The notes under the pieces: model-generated
What the model was told of the DNA's origin: nothing
The model's database searches: none
What the model saw: only the letters and a program-made list of their open reading frames with translations
Position numbers and translations under genes: made by a program
Shown: positions 22,181 through 32,778 of the stretch, piece after piece
Position numbering within the stretch: position 1 is the first letter of the stretch
Layout of the letters: every line of letters starts with the position of its first letter
NCBI GenBank assembly: GCA_009829735.1
Contig: CM020618.1
Span: forward strand, 26,326,894-26,390,893
Direction of reading: 5' to 3'
DNA: 64,000 nt
Source: Pyropia yezoensis
Taxonomy: Eukaryota; Rhodophyta; Bangiophyceae; Bangiales; Bangiaceae

Positions 22181-22707
22181 CCGCGCAGCCGGGACGCCAC
22201 GTCGGCGCGGAGCGCCGCAAACGCCCACATCCTTGCCCGCAGGGCCAGCGGAGTGAGCCAGAGGGCTTGCGCATTGGTTTTCAAACTTAGGTCGGCTGGC
22301 TCTCCTCCTGCTCCCCGTAAATTGAATGACCTCCTGTATCGGTGGGCTGCGGAGTCTATGTATCCTAACACTCGTGTTTCACAAACCATAGTCTCGCGGC
22401 ACTCCTCGCCACAGATAGCAATGAACTTTCTTGGCGCTCGTGCTTACAAGCTGGGCCGATATTTTGCTCCCTTGGCGGATCAGTCTCCATGAATACGCGC
22501 TCGTCGCACCATTTGTACGCTCTCACGCGAGCCAAAACCGATCCGTATAGTGAAAGGAAGGGCTCTCATTCCAGATGACTGTAGAACTGGGGCAGACAAA
22601 GGCTGTGAGCGGTGATCATAACCAGTACTCACTCGGCCGTATCTGCGAGTATGGTATCTGACTCTTTCAGCGGATCAAGTACCGTACAGAGCTCTCGGAA
22701 AAACGAC

Positions 22708-22729
22708 GAGTACGGGTATACCCGTACTC
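22708..22729. repeat. 22-bp perfect palindrome in hAT-like subterminal region
   Basis: Made of two head-to-head GAGTACGGGTA motifs, the same motif family that recurs across both subterminal regions. It could bind a dimeric transposase. Confidence 0.7.
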
Positions 22730-22756
22730 ACACCCGTGGGAATACTCACTCAAAAT

Positions 22757-22775
22757 ATACTCATGGTTGGGCCTG
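22757..22775 (-). repeat. hAT-like right terminal inverted repeat
   Basis: Reads CAGGCCCAACCATGAGTAT on the minus strand; followed by the GGCTGAAC duplication at 22776-22783. Confidence 0.75.
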
Positions 22776-24648
22776 GGCTGAACTCGGCTGAGAAGAACTA
22801 TGGAGTCACCGAGTTGGAAGGACTCGCAGTGGTGTGGGCGGTGACGTCACTTCGTCACTACCTAGAGGGTGAGAAGTTCCTCATCCGCTGTGACCACCGC
22901 GCGTTCCAGATCATCTCAAGACGGATTGCACGAACACCCGCCTCAACAGGTGGAGGGTGCGACTGGCACCCTTCAACTTTGATATTGAGTACCGACCTGG
23001 CAGGCAACATGCCCTTGCCGACGGCCTTTCTCGGGTACCTACCGAGGGGCTGGACACTAACCCAGTCGATGAGGACATCCCCATCCTGTGGGTAGCCACG
23101 CGCTCGGGTCAGGCGTTGGACCCCGAGGCGCCAAGGAACAAGAAGTACTTGCCCCTGTCCCTGGACGAGGTGGTGAAGGCCCAGGCCGAGAACCCCTTCT
23201 GCAAGTCGGAGAGGGATACGCTGGATACTGTGGCGGAGACGCGGTTCTTTATCGAAGGCGATGGCTTCCTCTTGAGGAGGGGGGTAATCCAGGGGACCGA
23301 ACAACTTGTCGTCACCGCATCCCTCAAGGACAGTATTCTTGAGAGGGAGCATAACGCTCCCACAGGTGGACACCTGGGGTCTAGTAAACTGTACCAGACC
23401 CTGAGGACCAGGTACTACTGGCCGTCCATGGTGGTGAACATCTACAGTTGGGTGGCTGCCTGCACAAGTTGTGCGCAGAACGGTCTGATGGAACGGCGGC
23501 CTACTACGGCTATGTTACTGTTCCCGGCCAAAGAGCCCTTTGCCGCGTTGGCAATGGACATCCTTGGGCCCCTGCCAGTGACCGAGGAGGGCAACCAGTA
23601 CCTCCTGGTCATCTGCGACCGCTTCACAATACGTACGCGAGCGATCCCTCTGGAAGAGATCACCGCCATCTTGGTCGTGTCAGCCTTCCTAGATCACTGG
23701 GTTGCCGCGTATGGCATCCCGGACAGTACACTATCGGACAATGGACCGCATTTTGCGTCCGTACTGTTTCAGGGAGTACTAGATATGTTGGGGGCTCAGG
23801 CAAACTATGCCGCCCCCTAAAACCCACAAACTAATGGGCAGGTGGAGCGCTTCAACAAAACTTTTGTTCGACAGCTGCGCCACTATGTGAGTGAGCACGT
23901 GAAAACGTGGGACCAATACATTTCTACTCTTACGACTGCCCACAATTCGCTGGTTCACTCATCTACCGGGGAAGTACTCCTCGCTTTTGTGACCCCCCGT
24001 CGCGTGCGGTCTATTGCCGTGCGGCGGCCGCTCCCAACTAGGGAGGACGGTTGCAGTACGCCTGCTCCCACTGAGAGTAAGGCGGAGTTTGTTGCTAGGC
24101 TTGAAAAACTCATCCCGAAAGTCAGGGCAGAGATGGACAAAGCGCAAAAGCGCTACAAGCGTACTTTTGACAAAAAGGTGCGTAACGCTAAGCATGTCCC
24201 CGAGCAGTGTGACTGGGTACTGGCTCAATCACACACCCCAACTGGGAGTAAGTTGCTGTTCCAGACGAAGGGGCCATACCAGGTCCCTCGCACAGGCAGA
24301 CGGCGGTTCACCATCGAAAGTGACGATGGGTTCCGCACAGTAAACGGACAGGACGAGGTCAAAGTTGCACCACCTCCTGCAGGCGACCCAGCTTGGGCGC
24401 GTGCGCTGGAAGCGTGGCGCCTGCCCTCTCTACCTGCGGCCAAACAAGGCCCGCAGGAGTACGTGTTCGATGAGTTCATCGACCACGGGTGGGATGAGGA
24501 CACCAACCGCCTCGTGTTGAGGGTGCGTTGGTTCGGCTATAAGGCCAAGGATGATACGTGGGAATACATGGAGGACCTTCTCGCTGAGAAGGTCCGGGCA
24601 TACTGCGCCCGGAATGATATAGACCCTAACTGCCCTCCCTCAACGTGA
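22776..24648 (+). CDS. Element B pol, second part (RNase H, integrase, chromodomain)
   Basis: Fossil pol after the insertion. It opens with the RNase H region (YGVTELEGLAVVWAV, CDHRAFQII), then the integrase HHCC zinc domain (EREHNAPTGGHLG to CTSCAQN), the integrase core (MDILGPLP, SDNGPHFASV, GQVERFNKT) and a C-terminal chromodomain (EYVFDEFIDHGWDE, VRWFGYKAKDDTWEYMEDL). The chromodomain places B among the chromoviruses, whose integrases are targeted to chromatin. Confidence 0.88.
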
Positions 24649-24729
24649 GAGAAGGCCGAGTAACAGTGCCAAGAGAGTGCTTCAAGTCGTAGTGGTACGC
24701 AGAGTGGCTTTTAACTACAGCCCTAACCC

Positions 24730-26874
24730 TCACACTCTCACAACAAAGGCAGCTGCCAACATGGCACGCATGCTAGACTCTCCAACCCCACATCCCTCGC
24801 CCTCACGTGTAGGCGAGCGGCGAGACCCACGCCGATAACGTTCCCCACCAGTCGGCGGGGGCGGCGGCTCCAAGTCGGAACCGTCGCGCCCCTCACGGTC
24901 GCGCAAGTGGCGACGACCGCGGCTACTCTTCTGCTTGGTCCTGCGCGCAAGTTGGCGACGCAGACGCCGGACCGACTCCGACTCCGACGGGGTCGAGGAC
25001 TCCGAGACGGAATAAGACAACTCGTTTTCCGACACGGAAGGAGAGCGCCGCGAGTGACGGCGACGACGGCGAGGAGGCGAGTATGCCCGGCTCGCCCGAC
25101 GCTTGCCACGCCCAAGTGGGGCTGGCTGGGGCACAATGGACCCAATACGAGCCAACTCGGCCGTCATAAACCCCGCCACCGACTCGCAACTTGCGATCGC
25201 CACTGCAGTACGAGCGCGCTCCTCAAGTTGTGGAGTCTCGGAAACTTCTAGGGTTGCGGTCGACGCGGCCAACCAAGAAATTGTGCGCACCAACATGGTG
25301 ATCATCATCTCTGAGGTTGAATTCGTGGCCGGCAACACCAACTTGAGATAAACTGTCAAGAGGGTGGCCCCCAAGTTGGGGGACACCGGGGTGGACGACT
25401 CAACGGCAACGCTTATGGGGATGTCCCTGTGCGGCTGGTAAGGGACAGGAGGAAGCGGAGGGGCACGCCGAGGTGGCAGTGCCCGAGTGTAACTGCGACC
25501 CCTACTCGGGGCCCCCGCAGTGGGTTGAGACCGGTAGTCCTCGTGAGCGGGCACAGCCATCACGATTGCCTTGTCCGGGGGCGGCGCAGTGTGGCGATCC
25601 ACCCCCGGGGCATACGGGTAGTCCCCGATGCCCAACCCCTCTCGAAGTACCACACGGCCATCGTGAAGTTCACGACCGACCCAGACGATCTGGCGAAGTG
25701 CGCCATCGTCCTTGGGCCCGCGGGAAGAGCGGCGCAACTTGTGCTCAATGCTCTCCCACTCGATGAACGTGTGGAAGAGCAGCATCTCCTCAAGTAGAGA
25801 GAGCTGTCCTGATGAGCACCCCTCACCAACTAGCTGAGGGGTGAGCTGTTCCAAACCTTGGATAAGCCGGGGGGCAAGATGCCAGAGCATCCCCCGCTGC
25901 TGAACACAAGACACCCAGGTCGAAATGACCTTGAGGAGTCACTGGGTTGCCATCATGGCGAACACCAGGTGGTCCGGGCTAGCCACCAACATGGTGGAGC
26001 CGAAGTGATCAAGCAACCGGGAGAGCAACGCCGGAAACCCGTAGGGGACCTCAACTTGAGGCCACAACTCGGGCTTCTTGAAGTAGTAATGCTCCTTTCG
26101 AGCAGCGGACTGCTGCGGAAACTCAAGTTGAGCCGAGGTCACCAAGTAGGGACCTCGCCGGAAGTCCTTCTCCGTCCGCACATCAAAGTGATGAGTGTGC
26201 GGATCGACCTCGTGAAGGTACGGGGGACGAGCTGTCACTGCGTCCCCAGTGAAGGTCGGCACGTCGCCGGTGCCCGGGATAGTTCCCCCGCGGTCCACCA
26301 TGGCCTTGGCCCGCTGCACGTCTTCGACTTCGTCCTCGCCCAGGAAGGCAAACTGGTCCTTCCTGAAGCCTGGAGGGAACCCGACCCTACAAGGGAACTT
26401 CTCCCGTAGGCGGTCCCATACCCGACTCATCGCTGTGCCAAGTCGGCCACAGCGGAGAACAGTCAACTCCTCTTCATATAGAGGCCAAGCGGGGTAAAAC
26501 CACCGCCCCAAGGCATCCCGTGGGATGACGCGGCCCGTCTCCGGGGGAGATCCCGCCGTCAACCCAAAGCCGGGTGACGCGGGAGTCCCATCCCCCGGAG
26601 CGATCGTGGAGCCCCCGCCGGAAGTCCCGGTGGGCGCTATACCGTAAGAGGAGTCCTCCATACGCTCGTCCAGGGAGTCAGACTCCAACCCCTGGATCGC
26701 CATGGCTCTCCCCAAGTTAGGGAGAGGCAACGCGGTTGCAGCTGCACGAGACCCGCCTCGAGTTGAGGGGGGCTCGGATTGCGGGTAGATGGGTGGCCTC
26801 CCCAGCGTGGGGCGGCCCAGGGGAAGGTGAAGTGGATGTGTTGGTACTGGTGAGGTGAAACCCGAGGAGAGCAA
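24730..26874 (-). CDS. Antisense open frames of element B
   Basis: The 2.4 kb between pol and the 3' LTR is open on the strand opposite to gag-pol. The upstream part (25939-26874) has non-repetitive, protein-like composition (for example RWFYPAWPLYEEELTVLRCG and KKPELWPQVEVPYGFPALLS). The downstream part (24730-25914) has a helical segment and then a basic Arg/Ser-rich region (RAYSPPRRRRRHSRRSPSVS) like RNA-binding or nuclear proteins. No known domain is recognised. Antisense frames at this position are known in some plant Ty3/gypsy elements. It looks broken like the rest of B. Confidence 0.6.
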
Positions 26875-27038
26875 GCTGCCGAGTGGGCAAGCTTTAGGAG
26901 AGGGGCGGTCAACGTGACCGCCTTCACGTCCACGTTACGTACCAGGGGGACAGCAAGTCGCGCCTCCAACGCCGAGACGTGCGTTTATACGCCCCCTCGC
27001 AGGGCCGTCCGGGTCGGTCGGAACTGAGAAGAGGGGAG

Positions 27039-27503
27039 TGTGGCAGTATTAACCCCCAGGTAGGAGGGCAACACGTGCCATGCAAGAGGCGGCAGGCCAC
27101 TAGCCAGGCCCGTTCCTCCCCCTGCATTTGGGTCCATATTCCCTAAGTTTGGGATAGTTAGCTGAGTAAACCCAACTTGGATTTGAGGGTTTTCTGCTTT
27201 TATCGTCTTGAATTTTCGTGTGGCCCGGTGGGCAGGTGCTGGGGTGGGAGATTCTGAGTCGCGAGATTCTGAGGGGACCCTGGGGGGATAAGGGGAGGGA
27301 CAGCGGGGCTTGGTCTTGCTTCCCCGTCCCGACCAAGAACTGTTGGCCCGCACACCATCTTCTTGTTTGTCAGTGGAAGGATTGCCCCACAATAGGGACA
27401 GAGTGTGTGCGACTTGCACTTCTTCCGGTTCCCCCGACACGGGAGGCAGCCCTTGCGCACCGCCCAAACTTGGGTGTCGCGTGCGCGAGTGGTCTTTGCC
27501 ACA
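27039..27503 (+). repeat. 3' LTR of element B
   Basis: 465 bp, about 90 percent identical to 14479-14947, preceded by a polypurine tract and ending TTTGCCACA directly against repeat R1. Confidence 0.9.
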
Positions 27504-29388
27504 GAAAGGCGCCACCGTCAGCACCCATGACGAGCCACATCTGCCACAGCTTGCGAGTCCGTTAGATTGTCCTCGCTGCAGCATTGCAGCGATGTGACTG
27601 GCTAGCCGGCTGGCAGATTCGATCGACTCGATCGAACCGTGCTTACGCGCCTCTCGGACCTTCGGACCGACTAGCGTCTAATGCTGGCTGGGACGGCGCA
27701 CTAGGCGCTGCACGCCGGACTTCTTCGTTTCAGGCAAACTGGGGCTGCACTCCTTTAGTGCGCACGCCCGCCCATGTTTTGTTCTGAGCGCCATGCTTTG
27801 TTTTTGGGCCGCGTTGTGCCTACCGGCGACGCCACGGGGAAACTCATGCTTTGGGGCACCTCGGGTGCCCCGACGCGAGTATATAGTGCGTGGGAGTCGG
27901 CGCCACCGGGGGAGACCGGACGGGAAACCACAGACACAGACGAAAGACGACCTTAACCCTTTCAACCCCCCTTGATCACCACCGACGTCGCGCCGTCCTC
28001 TTGCCAGACTGACCACCGTCACCAACTCCATCCTCTTCCCCGCACCCTGTCGCCCTATTGGCTGGCACGGGTCGCTGACACCATCACGAGTACGTTGAGG
28101 GCTGCTCAAGTGTGGGTGGTTCCTGACATTGCCACCGCCTCGGAGAACCCTGGTCACTTGCCACCCTCCTAAGGGTCCGCCGCACGCTATGAGCAGCGAA
28201 AGAGAAAAATGAGCTGACTTTGATAGGGATGCCTGGGCATCATGAACCTTATTTACATCCCCTTTGTTGGCCATGTTGGCAAACAGAGGGGATGTCAATG
28301 AGTTCTCCATCAACAACAATAGAAAGAAAATCATCACGAGGATGCGAAGCATGTGAAGAGATGCGACGGGGGTAGAGGGAACAAATGGAGCGCACAGAGC
28401 GGCACAGAGTGAGAGAGAGGGGGTGCACCAACGCGGAAGGGGGGAGACAGCAAAAGGCAGACGATGCCTAACAGGAGTGGGGGACGACGACCACCGGGGG
28501 GGGAGCGATGACGAGGGGGGGGGGCGGCAAGAACGACGGCGGGAGCGACGACGACGACGGGTTCTGCTGGAGGACAAGAGGTAAGCAACGCTGTCCACGG
28601 GGGGAGCGACGGCCGTGACGGCCGGGGCCACGACGGCAGCGGGGGAGGCGACAACGGCGAGGGAGGCGACAACGGCGGGAGTGGCGACGACGACGGGGGG
28701 GGCGAGGACGGCGAAGGAGGTGTAGACGGCGGGGCCGGCGACGATGACGGGGGGGGGCGACGACGACGGGGGGAAGCGACGACGACAAGGGCGGCGACGA
28801 CGACGGGGGCGGCAACGACGACGGGGGAGGCGACGTCGTCGGGGGGGGGCGACAACGATGGGGGGGGCGACGACGGGCGTAGGGGACGACGTTGGCTGGG
28901 TGGGTGGCGGATGACGCAGCTAAATACAGCAGGCGGGGGGTTGCTTTTTATTGGGGGCGATAACCGAATCTTTCCACCAAACTTCGCATCCATGTCCCGC
29001 ATCCTTACACCCTGGAAAAGATGGAAGTGATTTGCTCGATTGGTTGTGCTCGGGTCGTGCTGTAATGGTGCACTAAACATGTTACGATGCACGTTGCGCA
29101 TCTCAACATGCATGAGCTACTTTTTGGGGGATGCACAATAACTCGGTGTACTGTGCCCACAACTCTGAAAGGTGCCCCGCGCACACGCACCAAGCGCGCC
29201 GCGCCAGACGCGCCGTACCAGGGCGGCCGCCCATACATCTATACCAGGGCTGTTTAAGGGTGCCGGATTTCGCCATGTGTATTGTATCGGCGGGTCTCAC
29301 GTCACTGAGTGTATGAAGCTCACAGTGGACCGTGGCAGAGCCAAGGGTATGAAGCGGTGAGAGAAACACGAGCGTATTGCCCAAGGTT
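27504..29388. repeat. Repeat R1, copy 1
   Basis: 1885 bp repeated at 37572-39420 in the same orientation, roughly 95 percent identical by eye. It starts exactly at the LTR end of element B. Contents in order: a small palindrome (TCGCTGCA/TGCAGCGA), a TATA-like TATATAG near 27880, a conserved block ending in pyrimidine-rich sequence, a degenerate copy of the long hairpin (about 28244-28299), a CGACGG minisatellite (about 28500-28890), and CAGGGCTGTTTAAGGGT near 29246. No frame on either strand shows a known domain. It could be a non-autonomous element or a segmental duplicate. Confidence 0.8.
28500..28890. repeat. CGACGG/GGGGGCGACGAC minisatellite in R1
   Basis: Imperfect short-period repeat rich in GACGAC and G-runs; the matching block in R1 copy 2 (about 38555-38925) differs in length, showing slippage since duplication. 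Confidence 0.7.
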
Positions 29389-29398
29389 GGCGCCACTA

Positions 29399-29963
29399 CC
29401 ACGCAGAGAGGGGCGCCCCGGCCCGACACGAGCGCAGCACGGCGAACACCCTGTCCTCATTGTCCGGGCCTCCCCCTCCGTGGCGGCGCGCTGCCTCCCC
29501 CCCCCCCCGCCCATGCAGTCGACGCTGGTTGGCTCCCCTTACCCGTGCTCTCCCGCCACGGCCATCAGCCGCGGCGGCTGGGGCTCGGCCATCCGGCGAC
29601 GCGCGCAGCTTCCATCGCCTCGGGGGGGGGGGGGGGGGGGAGCGCCAGTCGTGACCGCGTCGGCCCGCAGCGGCAGCGGCCAGCGGGTGCGACGTGGAAT
29701 GGAGTGGAAAAAACGTCGCTGCCCAGATGGCAAGCGGCGGGGACGCCTGCTGGCCGGCTGGCAGCAGAAGTGGATTAAGTCGAGAGCCGACGGTGCTCGC
29801 GGTGGCGGTGATGATCGTGGCGGGGGCTGGTGAAATGGGGGGGGGGCCATCGCTGTGGCAGCAAGGATGTATGAAGGCACCGTCGGGCTGCCATCGCTGG
29901 CCTGTCCGCCGCACCAGCGGTGGTCTGCTGTGGGCCGCTCGGACGGACGCACCGGCTAATCAG
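29399..29963. repeat. Repeat R2, copy 2
   Basis: 565 bp matching 9539-10065. It begins about 10 bp after R1 copy 1 ends and finishes just before the protease fragment. Confidence 0.75.
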
Positions 29964-30000
29964 GCCAGACCCCGACCAGCCGCGCGCGGCACACGTCTCG

Positions 30001-30283
30001 AGGCCGCGGCCTCCTCCGGGGCGTGGCTTGGGGGAGGCGGCGGCGGCGGCCGCGCCGCTGCGGGCGCACTTTGCACCCGCCGGCGCCGCGTCGCCCGTCA
30101 TGGTGGGCGGCGGCGACCGCGGTGGGCATTGCGACGGGGGGGGGCGGTGCGGCGGCGCTGCTGGTGGTGGACAATCACATGGTGGGGGGGGGGGCCGCCG
30201 CGGTGCGGTGGGTGCGGCTGGCCGACCTTGACGCCACCGCGTTTTACAACTTTGGTTGGCCTGTCCCCCCTCCAGGAGTGTGA
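30001..30283 (+). pseudogene. C-terminal fragment of a UFM1-specific protease (peptidase C78)
   Basis: UfSP proteases mature the ubiquitin-like modifier UFM1 and remove it from targets. The fragment shows LRAHFAPAGAASPVMVGGG (homologues: L-x-x-HF-x-x-x-G-TPVMIGGG), then after a one-base frame change TAVGIAT, ALLVVDNHMVGGG (catalytic Asp and His of the D-P-H box; here D-N-H), and LDATAFYNFGWPVPP (homologues: DAYYNLCLPQRP) before a stop. The exon with the nucleophilic Cys (WGCAYRS) is not found upstream, where repeat R2 lies. It is either a gene fragment left by rearrangement or a last exon whose other exons I cannot recognise; the frame change favours a pseudogene. Confidence 0.55.
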
Positions 30284-30860
30284 GCGCGTGTACTGCACCC
30301 GCACCCATGCCCTCTGCCGACCCCGGGGGCACGCCCAGTTATGATGAACGTCTTGCGGACTTTTGGTGTACCACGCCGGGAAACAGCGTGAAGCACCGGA
30401 GATGACAGGAGGAAAAAATGCGCTTAGGAAAGAGTAGCTCATTGCGCTTCTCATGGTTGCGGCCGCCCGGCTTAGCCGGCTTCGCCGGCTTGCTGTCGGC
30501 CGGGACGCCCGTCGCCTCAGTTCACGACGGGGTCTTGGTCAACCCAGCCGCCACCACCGTCGCGCCCGTTGCGTCCGTCGTGTCGGCCGCCTCCTCGGGC
30601 GAGTCCTCCTCCGCCCCCTAGGGCAACTCCTCCTCCGCCGCCTCCGGCTCGGTTGTGCCTGACACCACCGCCGCGCCCACCGTACCAAAAACCGCCGCCA
30701 CGGCGCCCACCGCCCCCGCCAGTATCCCCGGCTGCGTGTCCGTAGAGGTCGGGCACCGCGCGGGCAGCCGCAACCGTCGCTCTCGTCCCCCCCCCCTCCC
30801 CCCCCCCCTGCCCACCGCCCCCCCCCGCCCCGCCTCCCCCGTCCACCCCCACCACCTCAG
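30284..30860. other. No gene recognised
   Basis: Contains a GCCGGCTTAGCCGGCTTCGCC direct-repeat cluster near 30465-30490 and long C-runs near 30785-30840. Frames on both strands are low complexity. Confidence 0.35.
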
Positions 30861-31087
30861 GCAGTGCTCGCCCCGGCGGGAGTGCAACCGCCACATGGGC
30901 AGTGCTCGTCCCGCCGGGAGTGCAACCGCCGCATGGGCAGTGCTTGCCCCGCCGGGAGTGCAACCGCCACATGGGCAGTGCTTGCCCCGCCGGGAGTGCA
31001 ACCACCACATGGGCAGTACTCGCCCCTCCGGGAGTGCAACGGCCGCATGGGCAGTGCTCGCCCCGCCGGGAGTGCAACCGCCACACG
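30861..31087. repeat. 38-bp tandem repeat, six units
   Basis: Units begin GCAGTGCTCGCCCCGCCGGG at 30861, 30899, 30937, 30975, 31013 and 31051 with one to four differences each. The period of 38 is not a multiple of three, so any frame through it cycles; the minus strand stays open in more than one frame. No spacers, so not a CRISPR. Confidence 0.9.
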
Positions 31088-31312
31088 CCCCCCCCCCCCC
31101 CCCCCCCCCGCCCCGCGCCCCGCCCCACCCGCCCCGCACGCCACCCCACCCCGCACCCCGTCCACCCACCACCCCTGGCCTCACTTTGTTGGCTGCCCAT
31201 TCCCAGAGCCCCCAGAGCCCGCAGCGCCCGCAGCGCCCGCAGCTGCGGCTGCTGCCCGCCTGCGTTGTTCTGCCCGCCTTATATTGGAGCGCGCAGCAGA
31301 AGCGCGCTTGCG
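31088..31312. other. Low-complexity stretch, no gene
   Basis: Long C-run at 31087-31110 followed by CCCCGC repeats and a short CAGCGCCCG direct repeat near 31225-31242. Confidence 0.4.
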
Positions 31313-31891
31313 CTAGATCCACTTCCACAGCAGCGCTGAGCGCGGGTCGTCAATGGTGGGCGCCACAATCTCCGAGGAAGGGCAACGGCGCCGAACAGTG
31401 CTAGCCTTGCCCCATCTAGAGAAAGCTAAGCTGGCACCCCCGTCGCCGCCCCTGGCACCACCGTCAACGCCCAAGGCGGTGCCTGCCACATGTGGCACCT
31501 CGACCGACACGCCCATCAGACGCCGACGCGTCTCCTCCACTACGTAGACCTCGTACAGCTCGCGTTCTCGCTCAAGAACGGCTTCCATGAGAACACAGAG
31601 CTCGGCAGAGGGGGGACGGGGCGGGTGGGTCCCCACCCCCACCGCCGTTGTCATCACCGCTGCAGCCACCGCGACACGCGCCGGCACAGCCTCCCCTTCC
31701 GCCGCCCCGTCCGTCGCCCCGTCCGCCGCCGCGTTCGCAGCCGCGTCCGCCGCCGCGTCCGCCGTTACCATCGCCCTTACCGACGGGGGCAGGCCGGTGG
31801 GCTTGGTTCCCTGGCACCACCACCACAGCCGACGAGATCCTTGACCGTGGTCTGCGTGGTGGCAAGCCCTCCGCCGGCCGCCGGCCGCCAC
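31313..31891 (-). CDS. Possible hypothetical protein, 192 aa
   Basis: The C-terminal 100 residues look protein-like: SAELCVLMEAVLERERELYE followed by VYVVEETRRRLMGVSVEVP is an amphipathic charged helix, and the end SSEIVAPTIDDPRSALLWKW is non-repetitive. The N-terminal half is Ala-rich and doubtful, so the start is uncertain. No family recognised; it may be an exon or a fragment. Confidence 0.3.
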   Translation of the reverse strand: MAAGGRRRACHHADHGQGSRRLWWWCQGTKPTGLPPSVRAMVTADAAADAAANAAADGATDGAAEGEAVPARVAVAAAVMTTAVGVGTHPPRPPSAELCVLMEAVLERERELYEVYVVEETRRRLMGVSVEVPHVAGTALGVDGGARGGDGGASLAFSRWGKASTVRRRCPSSEIVAPTIDDPRSALLWKWI

Positions 31892-31949
31892 TCGTCACCT
31901 CCGGCGCCACCTGCCACTCGTCACCGCCGACGCCGCACGCCGCCCGCCA

Positions 31950-32480
31950 CCACCAGAGCGGGGCGGAAGGGTGATGGGGGGGAGAGGTGAGCACCGGCCC
32001 CCTGCCGGCCGCCCGCCACCGTGCAGGTTGGGGGGGCAAGGCAAGTGCGGGGTGGGAGAGGCGAGCCGCCTCCCGGCAGCCGCTCACCAACGCCGACGCC
32101 GGCCGCCGCCGGCAGCGGCTCGCCAGCCACCACCTGCAGTCTGCCGCTGCGGGGGGGGGCAGGGCAAGTGCGAGGGAGGGAGAGGCGAGCCGCCTCCCGG
32201 CAGCAGCCCGCCGCCCGCCACCGCCAGAACAGGGCGGAAGGGTGATGGGGGGGAGAGGCACCGCGCAGGCTGGGGGGGCAAGGCAAGTGCGGGGTGGGAG
32301 AGGCGAGCCGCCTCCCGGCAGCCGCTCACCAACGCCGACGCCGGCCGCCGCCGGCAGCGGCTCGCCAGCCACCACCTGCAGTCTGTTGCTGCGGGGGGGG
32401 GCCAGGCAAGTGCGAGGGAGGGGGGAGGGTGGACGGGGGAGAAGCAAGCACCGGTCACCTGCCGGCCGCCCGCCGCCGTG
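31950..32480. repeat. Large direct repeat, about 243-bp period
   Basis: The block running from the GGGGGGGCAAGGCAAGTGCG site at about 32029 through ACCACCTGCAGTCTG recurs about 243 bp later (from about 32271), and its flanking GGCGGAAGGGTGATGGGGGG motif occurs at about 31957 and 32233. A shorter internal GCGAGCCGCCTCCCGGCAGC motif occurs three times. No gene recognised. Confidence 0.7.
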
Positions 32481-32778
32481 CAGGTTGTGGCAGGTGGGGG
32501 AGAGGCGAGCCCCTGCGGCTCGCCACCGGCAGCGCCGCTTGCCATGGGCACCGCCGGTCGCCGACGGCACCCACCACCGAGCAGGCATAGTTTGCGGAGG
32601 GCTTTGCGTGGCGGGGGGGTTGGGCGGAGGGGCGATGAGGTGAGGGCGGCTGCTAGGAATTAAATAGGGCTGGCGAGGCGTCCTTGAGCAACCCACCTCC
32701 GGAGCCTCGACCACTCGTCGCGTATCTCCCTCACCGCCTATTTTCCTCGACCACTCACCGCCCTTCTCCCTCACCTCG

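Larger units (their letters stand above)
19129..22775. mobile_element. Non-autonomous hAT-like DNA transposon carrying host gene sequence
   Basis: 3647 bp. The ends form short terminal inverted repeats, CAGGCCCTACCATGAGTAT on the left and the same with A for T at position 8 on the right. They are flanked by the 8-bp direct repeat GGCTGAAC. An 8-bp duplication and a CAGG start are hallmarks of the hAT superfamily. Both subterminal regions (19141-19290 and 22620-22765) are crowded with GAGTA(C/T) motifs in both orientations, as expected for transposase-binding sites. No transposase is present. The GC-rich interior carries a decayed molybdenum-cofactor-sulfurase fragment, so this looks like a gene-capturing (Pack-type) element. 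It inserted into pol of element B and is therefore younger than B. Confidence 0.75.
14479..27503 (+). mobile_element. Ty3/gypsy chromovirus B, with a nested hAT-like element
   Basis: LTRs at 14479-14947 and 27039-27503 (TG...CA, about 90 percent identical by eye) bracket a primer-binding site at 14950, gag, pol split in two by a DNA transposon (19129-22775), a chromodomain, an antisense-coding region and a purine-rich tract (GAGAAGAGGGGAG) just before the 3' LTR. The bases flanking the two LTRs (CTGTC and GAAAG) do not match, so no target duplication is preserved. LTR divergence suggests a moderately old insertion. It looks broken, with a few breaks plus the insertion. Removing the 3.65-kb insert from the count leaves an element of about 9.4 kb. 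Confidence 0.9.

Noticed and set aside
28334-29113. Pro/Ser-rich leftward frame in R1 (and its twin at 38402-39145)
   Set aside because: Composed of the CGACGG minisatellite read in antisense; frame differs between copies.
30861-31087. CRISPR-like appearance of six 38-bp units
   Set aside because: Units are directly adjacent with no spacers, in eukaryotic DNA.
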